This document shows, piece by piece, positions 19,452 through 29,799 of a DNA stretch of 64,000 bases. The notes under the pieces were generated by a model. The model was not told where the DNA came from. It saw nothing but the letters and a program-made list of their open reading frames with translations, and did not search any database. This DNA is from Pluralibacter gergoviae ATCC 33028 = NBRC 105706 (lineage in GTDB: Bacteria; Pseudomonadota; Gammaproteobacteria; Enterobacterales; Enterobacteriaceae). Where the stretch lies: NCBI RefSeq assembly GCF_001598855.1, contig NZ_BCZS01000006.1:124001-188000 (forward strand), read 5' to 3'. The stretch's first letter is position 1, and every line of letters begins with the position of its first letter. The translations under genes were made by a program, and so were the position numbers.

Positions 19452-20267
19452 ATGTTCTTAATCAACGGCACAGAGCAGAGCACGCTGGCGGCGGGCGACC
19501 GCGGTTTGCAGTTTGGCGACGGCTGCTTTACCACGGCCCGGGTGCGTAAGGGCCAGGTCGAACAGCGGGATAAGCACCTGGCGCGGCTGCAGCACACCTG
19601 CGAAGCGCTGCTGATCCCTTTCAGCACGTGGCGCGCACTCGACGACGAAATGGTTCGCCTCGCGGCCGCGCAGCAGGAGGGCGTGCTGAAGGTTATCCTG
19701 ACGCGCGGCAGCGGCGGGCGGGGCTACAGCGCGGCCGCCTGCGGCACGCCGACCCGCATACTCTCCACCTCGCCGTTTCCTGACCACTTTTCCCGCTGGC
19801 GCCAGCAGGGCGTAACCCTGTCCCTGAGCCCGGTACGCCTGGGCCGCAATCCGGCGCTCGCCGGGCTGAAGCATCTCAACCGGCTGGAGCAGGTGCTGAT
19901 CCGCGCGCATCTTGAGCAGACGGGCGCCGACGAGGCGCTGGTTCTTGACAGCGAAGGGTGGGTTACGGAATGCTGTGCGGCTAATTTATTCTGGCGGGCC
20001 GGAGAGACGGTATTCACGCCGCGCGTCGATCAGGCCGGGGTGAACGGCATAATGCGCCAGCACTGCCTGCGGCTGCTGGCGCAAAGCCGCTACCGCGTTG
20101 TCGAAGTCAGCGCCCAGGCAGATGCCGTGCGCCAGGCGGATGAAGTGATTATCTGCAACGCGCTGCTGCCGGTGGCGGCGGTCAGCGCTTTTGATGAAGT
20201 GCGCTACCTGTCGCGTGAACTGTTTGAATATCTGGCCCCACTCTGTGAGCAGTCGATGACGTCATGA
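19452..20267 (+). CDS. pabC: Aminodeoxychorismate lyase
   Basis: 271-residue PLP enzyme of fold type IV that makes p-aminobenzoate for folate. [11 protein letters not shown] lies near the N-terminus and the PLP lysine is Lys140 in [28 protein letters not shown] and GVNGIMRQ complete the site. It is two residues longer than in E. coli. AAGGAGC precedes the ATG. The end overlaps mltG by four bases, starting a tightly coupled run pabC-mltG-tmk-holB-ycfH. Confidence 0.95.
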   Translation: MFLINGTEQSTLAAGDRGLQFGDGCFTTARVRKGQVEQRDKHLARLQHTCEALLIPFSTWRALDDEMVRLAAAQQEGVLKVILTRGSGGRGYSAAACGTPTRILSTSPFPDHFSRWRQQGVTLSLSPVRLGRNPALAGLKHLNRLEQVLIRAHLEQTGADEALVLDSEGWVTECCAANLFWRAGETVFTPRVDQAGVNGIMRQHCLRLLAQSRYRVVEVSAQADAVRQADEVIICNALLPVAAVSAFDEVRYLSRELFEYLAPLCEQSMTS

Positions 20268-21286
20268 AGAAAATGTTTCGCTTTATTCTGCTGCTGCTGG
20301 CGGCGTTTGTGATTGCCGCCGGCGTCGGCGCGTGGAAAGTGCGCCAGCTGGCGGGCAGTCAGATCTTAATTCACGATGAGGCCATTTTCAGCCTCAAAGC
20401 CGGCACCGGGCGCCTGGCGCTGGGCGACCAGCTGTACGCTGAAAAAATCATCAACCGGCCGCGGGTGTTTCAGTGGCTGCTCAGGCTTGAGCCGCAGCTC
20501 GCCCATTTTAAGGCCGGGACCTATCGCCTGACGCCCGGCATGACGGTGCGCGAGATGATGCAGCTCCTCGCCAGCGGCAAAGAGGCCCAGTTTCCGCTGC
20601 GCTTCGTCGAAGGCATGCGGGTCAGCGACTATCTTAAGCAGCTGCGCGATGCCCCCTACGTGAAGCACACCCTGAAAGACGATAGCTATGCCACCCTTGC
20701 CGGGGCGCTGAAGTTCGAACATCCTGATGAGGTCGAGGGCTGGTTCTGGCCGGATACCTGGATGTATACCGCCAATACCAGCGACGTGGCGATCCTCAGG
20801 CGCTCCCATGAGAAGATGGTCAAAGCGGTTGACGCCGCCTGGGAAGGGCGAATGAAGGATCTGCCTTATGCCGATAAGAACGCGCTGGTGACGATGGCCT
20901 CCATCGTGGAGAAAGAGACCGCGGTGCCCGAGGAGCGCGACCGCGTGGCGTCGGTATTTATTAACCGGCTGCGCATCGGTATGCGCCTGCAAACGGATCC
21001 GACGGTTATCTACGGCATGGGCGATAGCTATGCCGGTAAACTCACGCGTAAAGACCTGGAGACGCCGACGCCGTATAATACTTACGTTATCGCCGGGCTG
21101 CCGCCGGGTCCTATCGCCACGCCGAGCCAGGCGTCCCTGAACGCCGCCGCCCATCCGGCGAAGACGCCGTATCTCTACTTTGTGGCCGACGGCAAGGGCG
21201 GGCATACGTTCAATACCAATCTTGCGAGCCACAACCGCGCGGTGCAGGATTACCTGAAAGTACTGAAGGAAAAAAATGCGCAGTAA
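20264..21286 (+). CDS. mltG: Endolytic murein transglycosylase MltG
   Basis: 340-residue inner-membrane protein. A single N-terminal transmembrane helix (about 6-23) anchors a periplasmic YceG domain. The catalytic glutamate is Glu218 in [15 protein letters not shown]. MltG cuts nascent glycan strands and is thought to set chain length together with the synthases. Length equals E. coli. The start overlaps the pabC stop and the end overlaps tmk, so all three are probably translationally coupled. Confidence 0.95.
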   Translation: MKKMFRFILLLLAAFVIAAGVGAWKVRQLAGSQILIHDEAIFSLKAGTGRLALGDQLYAEKIINRPRVFQWLLRLEPQLAHFKAGTYRLTPGMTVREMMQLLASGKEAQFPLRFVEGMRVSDYLKQLRDAPYVKHTLKDDSYATLAGALKFEHPDEVEGWFWPDTWMYTANTSDVAILRRSHEKMVKAVDAAWEGRMKDLPYADKNALVTMASIVEKETAVPEERDRVASVFINRLRIGMRLQTDPTVIYGMGDSYAGKLTRKDLETPTPYNTYVIAGLPPGPIATPSQASLNAAAHPAKTPYLYFVADGKGGHTFNTNLASHNRAVQDYLKVLKEKNAQ

Positions 21287-21917
21287 ATATATCGTCATTG
21301 AGGGCCTTGAGGGCGCCGGTAAAACCACCGCCCGCGACGCCGTGGTTGAGACGCTTGAGCAGCTTGGCGTGCGTTCGCCGCTGTTCACCCGCGAACCCGG
21401 CGGCACTGCGCTGGCGGAAAAGCTCCGCAGCCTGGTGCTGGATATCCGCTCCGTTGGCGATGAGGTGATTACCGACAAGGCCGAGGTGCTGATGTTCTAC
21501 GCGGCCCGGGTACAGCTGGTTGAAACGGTGATCAAGCCGGCGCTGGCGGCGGGGCAGTGGGTCATCGGCGATCGCCACGATCTCTCTACCCAGGCCTACC
21601 AGGGCGGCGGACGCGGCATTGACCAGCGGATGCTCGCCTCGCTGCGCGACGCCGTGCTGGGCGATTTTCGCCCGGATCTGACGCTGTATCTCGACGTCAC
21701 GCCCGAGGTCGGGCTGAAGCGCGCCCGTGCCCGCGGCGAGCTGGACCGCATCGAACAGGAGTCGCTTAACTTCTTTAACCGCACCCGCGCCCGCTATCTG
21801 GAGCTGGCGGCGGCCGATCCGAGCATCCGCACGATCGATGCCACTCAGCCGCTGGACGCGGTGCTGCAGGATATCCGCCGCACGGTGACCGCCTGGGTCG
21901 GGGAGCAGGGTGCATGA
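21276..21917 (+). CDS. tmk: Thymidylate kinase
   Basis: 213 residues. It phosphorylates dTMP to dTDP. The P-loop [10 protein letters not shown] is near residues 10-19, the [16 protein letters not shown] segment forms the nucleotide-monophosphate site, and the lid region has [12 protein letters not shown]. It overlaps mltG by 11 bases and holB by 4 bases. Confidence 0.96.
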   Translation: MRSKYIVIEGLEGAGKTTARDAVVETLEQLGVRSPLFTREPGGTALAEKLRSLVLDIRSVGDEVITDKAEVLMFYAARVQLVETVIKPALAAGQWVIGDRHDLSTQAYQGGGRGIDQRMLASLRDAVLGDFRPDLTLYLDVTPEVGLKRARARGELDRIEQESLNFFNRTRARYLELAAADPSIRTIDATQPLDAVLQDIRRTVTAWVGEQGA

Positions 21918-22918
21918 AGTGGTACCCGTGGCTGAGGCCGCCGTTTGAACAGCTGGTTGCCAGCTATCAGGCCGGGCGAGGGCACCACGCGCTGCTGGTA
22001 CAGGCACTGCCCGGCATGGGTGAAGATGCGCTGGTTTATGCCCTCAGCCGCTATCTGATGTGCCACGCGCCGGAAGGCAGCAAAAGCTGCGGCCGCTGCC
22101 ACAGCTGCCAGCTGATGCAGGCGGGCACCCATCCGGACTACTACGCCATGGAGCCGGAGAAGGGCAAGAGTACGCTCGGCGTCGATGCCGTGCGCGCCGT
22201 TGCCGAGAAACTCTATGAACGCGCGCGCCTCGGCAGCGCGAAGGTGGTGCTGATAAGCGACGCCGCCCGGCTCACCGAGGCGGCGGCCAACGCGCTGCTG
22301 AAAACCCTTGAGGAGCCGCCGGAGAATACCTGGTTTTTCCTCGTCTCCCGCGATCCCTCCCGCCTGCTGGCCACGCTGCGCAGCCGCTGCCGCCATTTTC
22401 ACCTTGCCCCGCCGGCGGAAAACTACGGCCTGGCCTGGCTTAATCGTGAAGTGACCGTGTCACAGGAAGCGGCGCTCACCGCGCTGCGCCTGAGCGGCGG
22501 CGTGCCCCCGGCCGCGCTGGCGCGGCTCGATGAGGCGCAACTGGCCGCCCGGCGCCAGCTGTTCGAGGGCCTTGATGCGGCGCTGACCCACGGCGACTGG
22601 CTGGCGCTGTTGCCGGTATTCAACACCGACGCGGTTGCCGGGCGCCTGCATGAGCTGGCGTCGCTGCTGCTGGATGCGCTCAAGATACAGCAGGGCATTA
22701 GCCTGCTGGCCAATGTCGACGCCGCGCCGCTGACGCAGCGCCTGGCCAGGGCGCTTTCCGCTACTCGCCTGCGGGCGATCGCGGTCGATGCCTGCGAGTG
22801 CCGCGAGCGCCTGCTCGACGTCACCGGGCTCAATCGCGAGCTGATGCTCAACAACTGTTTACTCCGCTGGGAGCACTGGCTGACGCCGGGCGCTGCGCTT
22901 CCGGCCCAACACATCTGA
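21914..22918 (+). CDS. holB: DNA polymerase III subunit delta'
   Basis: 334-residue clamp-loader subunit. The P-loop region [10 protein letters not shown] lacks the usual lysine, as expected for delta', which does not use ATP. The zinc-binding cysteine set CGRCHSCQ lies near residue 60. [18 protein letters not shown] is the conserved sensor/SRC region shared with DnaX. It overlaps tmk and lies 10 bases before ycfH. Confidence 0.96.
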   Translation: MKWYPWLRPPFEQLVASYQAGRGHHALLVQALPGMGEDALVYALSRYLMCHAPEGSKSCGRCHSCQLMQAGTHPDYYAMEPEKGKSTLGVDAVRAVAEKLYERARLGSAKVVLISDAARLTEAAANALLKTLEEPPENTWFFLVSRDPSRLLATLRSRCRHFHLAPPAENYGLAWLNREVTVSQEAALTALRLSGGVPPAALARLDEAQLAARRQLFEGLDAALTHGDWLALLPVFNTDAVAGRLHELASLLLDALKIQQGISLLANVDAAPLTQRLARALSATRLRAIAVDACECRERLLDVTGLNRELMLNNCLLRWEHWLTPGAALPAQHI

Positions 22919-22928
22919 GAGAGACCCC

Positions 22929-23723
22929 ATGTTTATCGTCGACTCGCACTGCCATCTCGATGGCCTGGACTATGACTCCCTGCACAAGGACGTTGACGAC
23001 GTGCTGGCCAAGGCCGCCGCCCGCGACGTGAAGTTCTGCCTGGCGGTCGCCACCACGCTGCCCGGCTACCGCGCCATGCGCGAGCTGGTGGGCGAACGCG
23101 AAAATGTCGTGTTCTCCTGCGGCGTGCATCCGCTTAATCAGGATGAAGCCTATGACCCGCAGGATCTGCGGCAGCTGGCGGCAGAAGAGGGCGTGGTGGC
23201 GATGGGCGAAACCGGCCTTGATTACTACTACACGCCGGAAACGAAAGCGCAGCAGCAGGCCTCATTCGCGCACCATATCCGCATCGGCCGCGAGCTGAAC
23301 AAGCCGGTTATTGTCCACACCCGCGACGCGCGGGAAGATACGCTGGCAATTTTGCGCGATGAAAAAGTGACGGATTGCGGTGGCGTACTACACTGTTTCA
23401 CGGAAGATACGGAAACGGCCGGCAAGCTGCTCGATCTTGGATTCTATATTTCTTTCTCCGGTATTCTGACCTTCCGCAATGCAGAGCAGCTGCGCGAGGC
23501 CGCACGCTACGTGCCGCTGGAGCGGATGCTGGTGGAGACCGACTCGCCGTACCTGGCGCCGGTTCCGCACCGGGGAAAAGAGAATCAGCCCGCAATGACC
23601 CGCGACGTCGCTGAATACATGGCCGTGCTGAAGGGCGTTTCCCTCGCGCAGCTTGCGCAGCAGACGACGGAAAACTTTGCTGAGCTGTTCCACATTGACC
23701 CCGCCCGGCTGCGCAGCGCCTGA
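22929..23723 (+). CDS. ycfH: TatD-family metal-dependent hydrolase YcfH
   Basis: 264 residues. The amidohydrolase-fold metal ligands are visible: DSHCHLDGL at the start, GETGLDYYY, VIVHTRDAREDT, LHCFTEDTE and VETDSPYLAP. Members act as metal-dependent DNases; the precise role of YcfH is not settled. GAGAGACCCC precedes the ATG. It ends the operon. A CACCGCCG/CGGCGGTG hairpin (23775-23796) follows without a U run. Confidence 0.93.
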   Translation: MFIVDSHCHLDGLDYDSLHKDVDDVLAKAAARDVKFCLAVATTLPGYRAMRELVGERENVVFSCGVHPLNQDEAYDPQDLRQLAAEEGVVAMGETGLDYYYTPETKAQQQASFAHHIRIGRELNKPVIVHTRDAREDTLAILRDEKVTDCGGVLHCFTEDTETAGKLLDLGFYISFSGILTFRNAEQLREAARYVPLERMLVETDSPYLAPVPHRGKENQPAMTRDVAEYMAVLKGVSLAQLAQQTTENFAELFHIDPARLRSA

Positions 23724-23870
23724 TTAGCTGGATTATTTTTCAGCTCGAAATTAATAGCCAAACCAGGAATAATTCACCGCCGGTAAATCGGCGGTGTGGC
23801 GGCTCTTTGGCCCTTAATCAGGCATAGTGGTGGATGTAAGTGCTGGATTTGTGGTGAGCAGGTGCTGAAA

Positions 23871-23928
23871 CGTGACAACCATCAAACAATCGAAATCTTA
23901 TTTATTTTACTCTGTGTAATTAATAAAA
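23871..23928 (+). promoter_or_regulatory. ptsG control region: CRP-like site and Mlc operator
   Basis: In the 300-base gap before ptsG, CGTGA-N6-TCAAA (23871-23886) matches the CRP half-site pattern. The AT-rich dyad at 23902-23928, with central ACTCTGTGTAAT, is almost the same as the known Mlc (glucose repressor) operator of E. coli ptsG. Activation by cAMP-CRP and repression by Mlc are established for the E. coli gene and inferred here by conservation. Confidence 0.75.
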
Positions 23929-24002
23929 GGACGCTCAGATGTCCTGTTAACGGTGAGGTTCTCCCCCCTTACCAGCGCGCGTAAGCGTATAAAAAGCATA
24001 TA

Positions 24003-24026
24003 TACTCAGGAGCACTCTCAATTATG
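24003..24026 (+). promoter_or_regulatory. ptsG ribosome site and SgrS pairing region
   Basis: The bases around AGGAGCACTCTCAATT and the ATG are the same as in E. coli ptsG, where the small RNA SgrS pairs to block translation and cause RNase E-dependent decay under glucose-phosphate stress. SgrS itself is not in the window. Confidence 0.7.
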
Positions 24027-25457
24027 TTCAAGAACGCATTTGCTAACCTGCAAAAGGTCGGTAAATCGCTGATGCTGCCAGTCTCCGTACTGCCTATCGC
24101 AGGTATCCTGCTGGGCGTCGGATCGGCAAACTTCAGCTGGCTGCCCGCCGTCGTCTCCCACGTTATGGCGGAAGCCGGTGGGTCCGTCTTTGCCAATATG
24201 CCGATGATTTTCGCTATCGGCGTGGCGCTGGGCTTTACCAATAACGATGGCGTTTCCGCGCTGGCGGCAGTCGTGGCCTACGGCATTATGGTGAAAACCA
24301 TGGCCGTGGTGGCCCCGCTGGTGCTGCACTTACCTGCCGATGAGATAGCGGCTAAGCACCTTGCCGATACCGGTGTTCTGGGCGGTATTATCTCCGGTGC
24401 GATTGCGGCCTACATGTTCAACCGCTTCTATCGCATCAAGCTGCCTGAGTATCTCGGCTTCTTCGCCGGCAAGCGCTTTGTGCCGATTATTTCCGGCCTC
24501 ACCGCCATTATCACCGGCGTGATCCTCTCCTTCGTCTGGCCGCCGATTGGCTCTGCTATCCAGGAGTTCTCCCAGTGGGCGGCGTACCAGAATCCGGTGG
24601 TGGCATTCGGCATCTACGGCTTCATCGAGCGCTGCCTGGTACCGTTTGGTCTGCACCATATCTGGAACGTACCTTTCCAGATGCAGATCGGTGAATACAC
24701 CAATGCCGCAGGCCAGGTGTTCCACGGCGACATCCCGCGCTACATGGCGGGTGACCCGACCGCAGGTAAACTCTCCGGCGGCTTCCTGTTCAAAATGTAC
24801 GGCCTGCCGGCAGCGGCTATTGCCATCTGGCACTCCGCGAAGCCGGAAAACCGCGCCAAAGTGGGCGGGATCATGATCTCCGCGGCGCTGACCGCGTTCC
24901 TGACCGGGATCACCGAGCCTATCGAATTCTCCTTCATGTTCGTCGCGCCGGTCCTCTATATCATCCACGCCATTCTGGCTGGTCTGGCCTTCCCGATCTG
25001 TATTCTGCTCGGTATGCGCGACGGCACCTCGTTCTCGCACGGCCTGATCGACTTTATCGTGCTGTCCGGCAACAGCAGCAAGCTGTGGCTGTTCCCGATC
25101 GTCGGCCTCGGCTACGCGATTGTCTACTACATCCTTTTCCGCGTGGTGATTAAGGCGATGAACCTGAAAACCCCGGGCCGTGAAGACGCAACCGAAGAGA
25201 ACAAAGCGGCCGCGACCGGTGAAATGGCCCCGGCTCTGGTGGCGGCGTTCGGCGGTAAAGAGAACATCACCAACCTCGATGCCTGCATCACCCGCCTGCG
25301 CGTTAGCGTCGCCGACGTGGCGAAAGTGGATCAGCCCGGGCTCAAAAAGCTCGGCGCGGCTGGCGTCGTGGTTGCTGGTTCCGGCGTTCAGGCGATTTTC
25401 GGCACCAAGTCCGATAACCTGAAAACCGAAATGGATGAGTACATCCGCAATAGCTAA
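24024..25457 (+). CDS. ptsG: Glucose-specific PTS enzyme IICB
   Basis: 477 residues, same as E. coli. The membrane IIC domain (about 1-380) has many hydrophobic helices and carries the [12 protein letters not shown] motif of glucose-type permeases. A linker leads to the IIB domain (about 400-477), whose phosphorylated cysteine is in [11 protein letters not shown] near residue 421. It imports glucose while phosphorylating it. It is a single-gene unit with the control region above and a terminator below. Confidence 0.98.
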   Translation: MFKNAFANLQKVGKSLMLPVSVLPIAGILLGVGSANFSWLPAVVSHVMAEAGGSVFANMPMIFAIGVALGFTNNDGVSALAAVVAYGIMVKTMAVVAPLVLHLPADEIAAKHLADTGVLGGIISGAIAAYMFNRFYRIKLPEYLGFFAGKRFVPIISGLTAIITGVILSFVWPPIGSAIQEFSQWAAYQNPVVAFGIYGFIERCLVPFGLHHIWNVPFQMQIGEYTNAAGQVFHGDIPRYMAGDPTAGKLSGGFLFKMYGLPAAAIAIWHSAKPENRAKVGGIMISAALTAFLTGITEPIEFSFMFVAPVLYIIHAILAGLAFPICILLGMRDGTSFSHGLIDFIVLSGNSSKLWLFPIVGLGYAIVYYILFRVVIKAMNLKTPGREDATEENKAAATGEMAPALVAAFGGKENITNLDACITRLRVSVADVAKVDQPGLKKLGAAGVVVAGSGVQAIFGTKSDNLKTEMDEYIRNS

Positions 25458-25478
25458 GTAATAGCGTTTGGGGAGACT

Positions 25479-25504
25479 AAGGCAGCCGCGAGGCTGCCTT
25501 TTTT
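25479..25504 (+). terminator. Terminator after ptsG
   Basis: AAGGCAGCC (25479-25487) pairs with GGCTGCCTT (25492-25500) around GCGA, followed by T residues to 25504. Confidence 0.9.
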
Positions 25505-25772
25505 ACTTCAGGTCGCGATAAAACCCACGCGCGCGACGTACTGCCAGTGACGCTGGCCGCCGCGCCGATGACGCGTAAGTAAACGTAACCATAAGTCTTA
25601 ATATTTTTCACTCATGGATGGCTGATGTGGTTAACTAAGCATCATCCGAGCGCATTTCGCCGGAAGAAAATGAGCAATCAGGTTGAAAGTGTGGGAGTAA
25701 GTCGCTCATACTCATACGCTCTTATCAGACGCGCTGATTGCCCGGCGATAATGGTTACTAAGGAAAAATGTC
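25505..25772. other. ptsG-hinT gap; fhuE absent
   Basis: I see no gene here, only a GCCAG/CTGGC hairpin near 25540 and a moderately AT-rich stretch (25585-25680) that probably holds the hinT promoter. In E. coli the 2.2-kb fhuE siderophore receptor gene lies at this place. No remnant of it is recognisable. Confidence 0.6.
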
Positions 25773-26129
25773 ATGGCAGAAGAAACGATTTTCAGCAAAA
25801 TTATCCGTCGCGAAATCCCGTCGGATATCGTGTATCAGGACGATTTAGTCACCGCATTTCGTGATATCTCGCCGCAGGCGCCGACCCATATTCTGATTAT
25901 CCCCAATGTACTCATTCCGACGGTTAACGACGTGACCGCCGCGCATGAGCAGGCGCTGGGCCGGATGATGACCGTGGCGGCGAAGCTCGCCAAAGAAGAG
26001 GGCATCGCCGATGACGGCTACCGGCTGGTGGTGAACTGTAACCGCCACGGCGGGCAGGAGGTTTATCATATCCACATGCACCTGCTGGGCGGTCGCCCGC
26101 TCGGGCCGCTGCTTTCCCGTCAGGGCTAA
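25773..26129 (+). CDS. hinT: Purine nucleoside phosphoramidase HinT
   Basis: 118 residues of the histidine-triad family. The triad HIHMHLL lies near residues 100-106, preceded by [11 protein letters not shown]. It hydrolyses adenosine phosphoramidates. Length is one residue below E. coli. The next gene, ycfL, starts 3 bases after the stop, so hinT leads an operon hinT-ycfL-lpoB-thiK-nagZ-ycfP. Confidence 0.96.
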   Translation: MAEETIFSKIIRREIPSDIVYQDDLVTAFRDISPQAPTHILIIPNVLIPTVNDVTAAHEQALGRMMTVAAKLAKEEGIADDGYRLVVNCNRHGGQEVYHIHMHLLGGRPLGPLLSRQG

Positions 26130-26132
26130 ACC

Positions 26133-26507
26133 ATGAAGCGCACGCTGATGCTTGCCGCTGCGGCGGCGATGCTGCTGGCGGGTTGCCGCTCGCATCCGGA
26201 GATCCCGGTGGGCGATAGCCAGACGCTGGTGATGGAAGCTAACGTGCTGGCGGCCGGGATCAGCGCGGAAAATCCGGATCTCAAAACATCTGAAATTCAG
26301 TCCACCGCTTCCTCGCGTCTCTATAATGAACGCACCACCCCGGTGACCGTCCACTATCGCTTCTACTGGTACGACACCCGGGGACTTGAGATGCATCCGC
26401 TGGAAAAAACGCGCTCGGTGACGATCCCGGGGCAGTCGGCGGTGACGCTGTACGGCAGCGCCAATAGCCTGGGAGCACGCAAGGTCAGGCTTTATCTTTA
26501 TCTTTAA
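26133..26507 (+). CDS. ycfL: YcfL family lipoprotein
   Basis: 124 residues. The lipoprotein signal ends in LLAGC with Cys18. The rest is a small beta-rich domain (TTPVTVHYRFYWYDTRGLEM, SAVTLYGSA) closely matching E. coli YcfL. Function is unknown. Its place just before lpoB in all enterobacteria hints at a role in the envelope, but that is only context. Confidence 0.92.
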   Translation: MKRTLMLAAAAAMLLAGCRSHPEIPVGDSQTLVMEANVLAAGISAENPDLKTSEIQSTASSRLYNERTTPVTVHYRFYWYDTRGLEMHPLEKTRSVTIPGQSAVTLYGSANSLGARKVRLYLYL

Positions 26508-26520
26508 GAGGTGATGAGCA

Positions 26521-27147
26521 ATGAACACACTGAGCCGCTATGCGCTGATGACAGCCGTGGCGCTGATCCTCGCCGGCTGCGTGACGAAACGCGATGAGCC
26601 GGCGCCGGTTGAGCAGGCTAAGCCGCCGGTAGAGCAGCCGCCAACGACGGTCCCGACCGTGCCGCCCGTGCCGAAACAGCCGGGTCCTATTGAGAGCAAT
26701 ACCGGCACGGCGCAGCCCGCGCCGCGCGTGCGTCACTACGACTGGAACGGCGCCGCGCAGCCGCTGATGGGCAAGATGGCGCAGGCTGACGGTGTGCCCG
26801 CAGGCAGTATTCTGCTGATTGACAGCGTCAACAACCGCACCAACGGATCGCTGAATACCTCAGAGGCGACCGCAGCGCTGGGCGCGGCCCTGAAGGGCAA
26901 CGGCAAATTTACCGTGGTATCGCCGCAGCAGGTGGCGGTGGCCAAGCAGCAGCTGGGGCTTTCGCCGCAGGACAGCCTCGGTTCGCGCAGTAAGGCGATG
27001 GGTCTGGCCCGCAGCGTGGGGGCGCAGTACGTGCTGTACTCAAATGCCACCGGCAACGTCAACGCGCCGACGCTGCAGTCGCAGCTGATGCTGGTGCAGT
27101 CCGGCGAGATTATCTGGTCAGGTAAAGGTGCCGTCTCCCAGCAGTAA
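26521..27147 (+). CDS. lpoB: LpoB, outer-membrane activator of PBP1b
   Basis: 208 residues. Lipobox LAGC gives Cys20. A proline-rich disordered linker (about 28-65) spans the periplasm, and the folded C-terminal domain (about 75-208) has [19 protein letters not shown] and [14 protein letters not shown]. LpoB stimulates the penicillin-binding protein PBP1b through the murein mesh. The linker is slightly shorter than in E. coli (213 residues total). The end overlaps thiK by 20 bases. Confidence 0.94.
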   Translation: MNTLSRYALMTAVALILAGCVTKRDEPAPVEQAKPPVEQPPTTVPTVPPVPKQPGPIESNTGTAQPAPRVRHYDWNGAAQPLMGKMAQADGVPAGSILLIDSVNNRTNGSLNTSEATAALGAALKGNGKFTVVSPQQVAVAKQQLGLSPQDSLGSRSKAMGLARSVGAQYVLYSNATGNVNAPTLQSQLMLVQSGEIIWSGKGAVSQQ

Positions 27148-27952
27148 GCTTTCGCGCGGCGCGCTGCTGTCGCGCTATTTCCCGCATTACCATGTCACCG
27201 CTCCCCCTGCCAGCGCAGGGCTGAGCGGCGGCAGCTGCATTATTGCGCGCGGCGGCGATCGCCTGGTGCTGCGCCAGCACCACGACGCCGCGGCGCCAGA
27301 GAGCCATTTCCGCAGACAGTATCGGGCCTTGCGCTCGCTCCCCGAGAGCCTCGCGCCGCGCGCGCTGGGCTATTATCCGGGCTGGATGGCGGTCGAGTAT
27401 CTGCCGGGAGAGATCCCGGACGCCCTGCCGGCGGCCCGTGAGCTGACGGCTCTCCTTCTCCATCTGCACCGCCGGCCGCGCTTCGGCTGGCGCATCGCGC
27501 TGCTGCCGCTGCTGGAGCACTACTGGCAGTACAGCTCGCCCGCGCGCCGCTTTCCGCGCTGGCTGCGGATGCTTAAGCGGCTGCGCCGCCGGGGCGAGCC
27601 GCAGCCGCTGCGCCTGGCGCCGCTGCATATGGATGTCCATGCGGGCAATATCGTGCGCGGCGCGCAGGGGCTGCGCCTGATTGACTGGGAGTACGCCGGG
27701 GATGGCGATATCGCTCTTGAACTGGCGTCGGTATGGACGCAAAACGAGCAGCAGCGCCGGGCGCTGCTGGCCGAGTATACCCGCCAGGCATCGCTTGAGC
27801 AGGGGACGCTTGCGCGCCAGGTGGGCCGCTGGCGGCCCTGGGTGCTGATGCTGATGGCGGGATGGTATGAATATCGCTGGGCGCAGACCGGCGATAGGCA
27901 GTTTATTGCGCTGGCCGATGACGGCTGGCGGCAGCTAACGTTGAAAAAGTGA
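27128..27952 (+). CDS. thiK: Thiamine kinase
   Basis: 274 residues, the length of E. coli ThiK. The aminoglycoside-phosphotransferase fold is shown by the catalytic loop HMDVHAGN and the metal site [11 protein letters not shown]. It salvages thiamine to thiamine monophosphate. The start is GTG at 27128 within the end of lpoB; the N-terminal residues differ from E. coli, but length and the [10 protein letters not shown] alignment support it. nagZ follows within 8 bases. Confidence 0.92.
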   Translation: MPSPSSKLSRGALLSRYFPHYHVTAPPASAGLSGGSCIIARGGDRLVLRQHHDAAAPESHFRRQYRALRSLPESLAPRALGYYPGWMAVEYLPGEIPDALPAARELTALLLHLHRRPRFGWRIALLPLLEHYWQYSSPARRFPRWLRMLKRLRRRGEPQPLRLAPLHMDVHAGNIVRGAQGLRLIDWEYAGDGDIALELASVWTQNEQQRRALLAEYTRQASLEQGTLARQVGRWRPWVLMLMAGWYEYRWAQTGDRQFIALADDGWRQLTLKK

Positions 27953-27959
27953 GGTGTAT

Positions 27960-28985
27960 GTGGGTCCGGTAATGTTGGATGTCGAAGGCTACGAACTTGA
28001 TGCCGAAGAGAGGGAGATTCTGGCCCATCCGCTGGTGGGCGGGCTTATCCTGTTTACCCGCAACTATCACGATCCCGCGCAGCTGCGCGAGCTGGTGCGC
28101 CAGATCCGCAGCGCGTCGAAAAATCATCTGGTGGTGGCGGTAGACCAGGAGGGCGGCCGCGTGCAGCGCTTTCACGACGGTTTTACCCGCCTGCCGGCGG
28201 CGCAGTCCTTTGCCGCGCTGCTCGGTCAGGAGGAGGGCGGCCAGCTGGCGGAAGAGGCGGGCTGGCTGATGGCCAGCGAAATGATCGCCATGGATATTGA
28301 TATCAGCTTTGCGCCGGTGCTCGACGTCGGCCACATCAGCGCCGCCATCGGCGAGCGTTCGTACCACGCCGATCCGCAGGTGGCCCTGGCAATGGCGCGA
28401 CGCGTTATCGACGGCATGCACGCCGCCGGCATGAAAACCACCGGCAAACATTTTCCCGGCCACGGGGCGGTAACGGCGGATTCGCACAAAGAGACGCCGC
28501 ACGATCCGCGCGCGCAGGCAGAGATTCGCGCGAAAGACATGGCGGTGTTCAGCGCCCTGATAAGCGAGAACCGCCTTGACGCCATTATGCCGGCGCACGT
28601 CATCTATGACGACGTCGACCCGCGCCCGGCCAGCGGCTCTGCGCACTGGCTGAAGACGGTGCTGCGCGGCGAGCTGGGCTTCAACGGCGTGATTTTTTCT
28701 GACGATCTGTCGATGGAAGGGGCGGCGGTGATGGGCAGCTACGCCGAGCGCGGGCAGGCATCGCTGGACGCGGGTTGCGATATGATCCTCGTCTGCAATA
28801 ATCGTAAAGGCGCCGTCAGCGTGCTGGATAACCTGTCACCGATCAAAGCCGAGCGTGTTACTAAATTGTATCATAAGGGTGAATTCACGCGTCAGGCGCT
28901 GCGGGACGCTCCCCGCTGGCAGCGCGTCAGCGCGCAGCTTGAAGTGCTGCACGAGCGCTGGCAGGCGTACAAAGAGACTCATTAA
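27960..28985 (+). CDS. nagZ: Beta-N-acetylhexosaminidase NagZ
   Basis: 341 residues of glycoside hydrolase family 3. It removes GlcNAc from anhydromuropeptides during murein recycling, which feeds AmpR-type beta-lactamase control where ampC is present. [14 protein letters not shown] is the mobile loop with the acid/base histidine, and [10 protein letters not shown] holds the nucleophile aspartate. The GTG at 27960 gives the E. coli N-terminus [10 protein letters not shown] and has GAGG at the right distance. A GTG two codons earlier lacks that spacing. Confidence 0.95.
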   Translation: MGPVMLDVEGYELDAEEREILAHPLVGGLILFTRNYHDPAQLRELVRQIRSASKNHLVVAVDQEGGRVQRFHDGFTRLPAAQSFAALLGQEEGGQLAEEAGWLMASEMIAMDIDISFAPVLDVGHISAAIGERSYHADPQVALAMARRVIDGMHAAGMKTTGKHFPGHGAVTADSHKETPHDPRAQAEIRAKDMAVFSALISENRLDAIMPAHVIYDDVDPRPASGSAHWLKTVLRGELGFNGVIFSDDLSMEGAAVMGSYAERGQASLDAGCDMILVCNNRKGAVSVLDNLSPIKAERVTKLYHKGEFTRQALRDAPRWQRVSAQLEVLHERWQAYKETH

Positions 28986-29023
28986 TTCTCCCTTATCGGG
29001 ACAGGCAGTATTGTGAGGATGTG

Positions 29024-29566
29024 ATGATTATTTATTTGCACGGTTTCGACTCCAACAGTCCGGGAAACCACGAGAAAGTACTGCAGCTGCAGTTCATCGA
29101 CCCGGATGTTCGTCTTATCAGCTACAGCACGCGCCATCCAAAACACGATATGCAGCATCTGCTTAAAGAGGTGAATAAGTTACTGCAATCGGCAGACGAT
29201 GACCGGCCGCTTATCTGCGGCGTGGGGCTCGGCGGCTACTGGGCCGAGCGTATTGGCTTTCTGTGCGATATTCGCCAGGCGATTTTCAATCCCAACCTTT
29301 TCCCGCATGAAAACATGGAGGGTAAGATTGACCGGCCGGAAGAGTACGCCGATATCGCCACCAAGTGCGTGAATAACTACCGGGAAAAGAACCGCGACCG
29401 CTGCCTCGTTATTCTCTCCCGCCAGGACGAGGCGCTGGACAGTCAGCGCACTGCCGGGCTGCTGGATCCGTACTATGAAATTATCTGGGACGAAACCCAG
29501 ACCCATAAATTCAAAAATATCTCCCCGCACCTGCAGCGCCTCAAGGCCTTCAAAACGCTCGGATAA
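29024..29566 (+). CDS. ycfP: YcfP, alpha/beta-hydrolase-like (UPF0227)
   Basis: 180 residues, nearly the same as E. coli YcfP ([56 protein letters not shown]). The fold is that of an esterase. The usual nucleophile elbow reads GVGLGGYW, without serine at the central position, so catalytic activity is uncertain. ATG at 29024 was chosen; a GTG one codon upstream is possible. It ends the hinT operon and a hairpin follows. Confidence 0.92.
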   Translation: MIIYLHGFDSNSPGNHEKVLQLQFIDPDVRLISYSTRHPKHDMQHLLKEVNKLLQSADDDRPLICGVGLGGYWAERIGFLCDIRQAIFNPNLFPHENMEGKIDRPEEYADIATKCVNNYREKNRDRCLVILSRQDEALDSQRTAGLLDPYYEIIWDETQTHKFKNISPHLQRLKAFKTLG

Positions 29567-29574
29567 TCACCTCC

Positions 29575-29599
29575 CTCCGGCAGCATCAGGCTGCCGGAG
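29575..29599 (+). terminator. Hairpin after ycfP
   Basis: CTCCGGCAGC (29575-29584) pairs perfectly with GCTGCCGGAG (29590-29599) around ATCAG, 8 bases after the stop. There is no U run, so termination may need Rho or the hairpin may protect the mRNA end. Confidence 0.6.
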
Positions 29600-29651
29600 C
29601 GGCGAAATGCGCCACGAACTGCTAAACTCGCTCAACTTTTCGGCGCCAAAA

Positions 29652-29665
29652 TTGATTTACATCAA
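29652..29665 (+). promoter_or_regulatory. FNR box upstream of ndh
   Basis: TTGAT-TTAC-ATCAA is a perfect FNR site. It is centred about 48 bases upstream of the predicted ndh start of transcription. In E. coli FNR represses ndh without oxygen from a site at about -50; the same arrangement is inferred here. Confidence 0.85.
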
Positions 29666-29672
29666 TTTTGGT

Positions 29673-29700
29673 ATGACCAATGCACCTGCCGTGTTATTCT
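29673..29700 (+). promoter_or_regulatory. ndh promoter
   Basis: ATGACC (29673-29678), a 16-base spacer and TATTCT (29695-29700) lie just downstream of the FNR box. Transcription would start near 29707, giving a leader of about 93 bases. Confidence 0.6.
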
Positions 29701-29799
29701 CAATCCGCTGAATGGTTTCATGTCAATAACCTGTTGTTAATTAAGGGTTAAATAAATAACCTTTAGTTAACAATTGGTTGATATCTTTAGGGGGTCACG

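Noticed and set aside
25625-25864. 79-codon plus-strand frame before hinT, as a possible fhuE remnant
   Set aside because: It overlaps the start of hinT in another frame and shows no TonB-receptor sequence.
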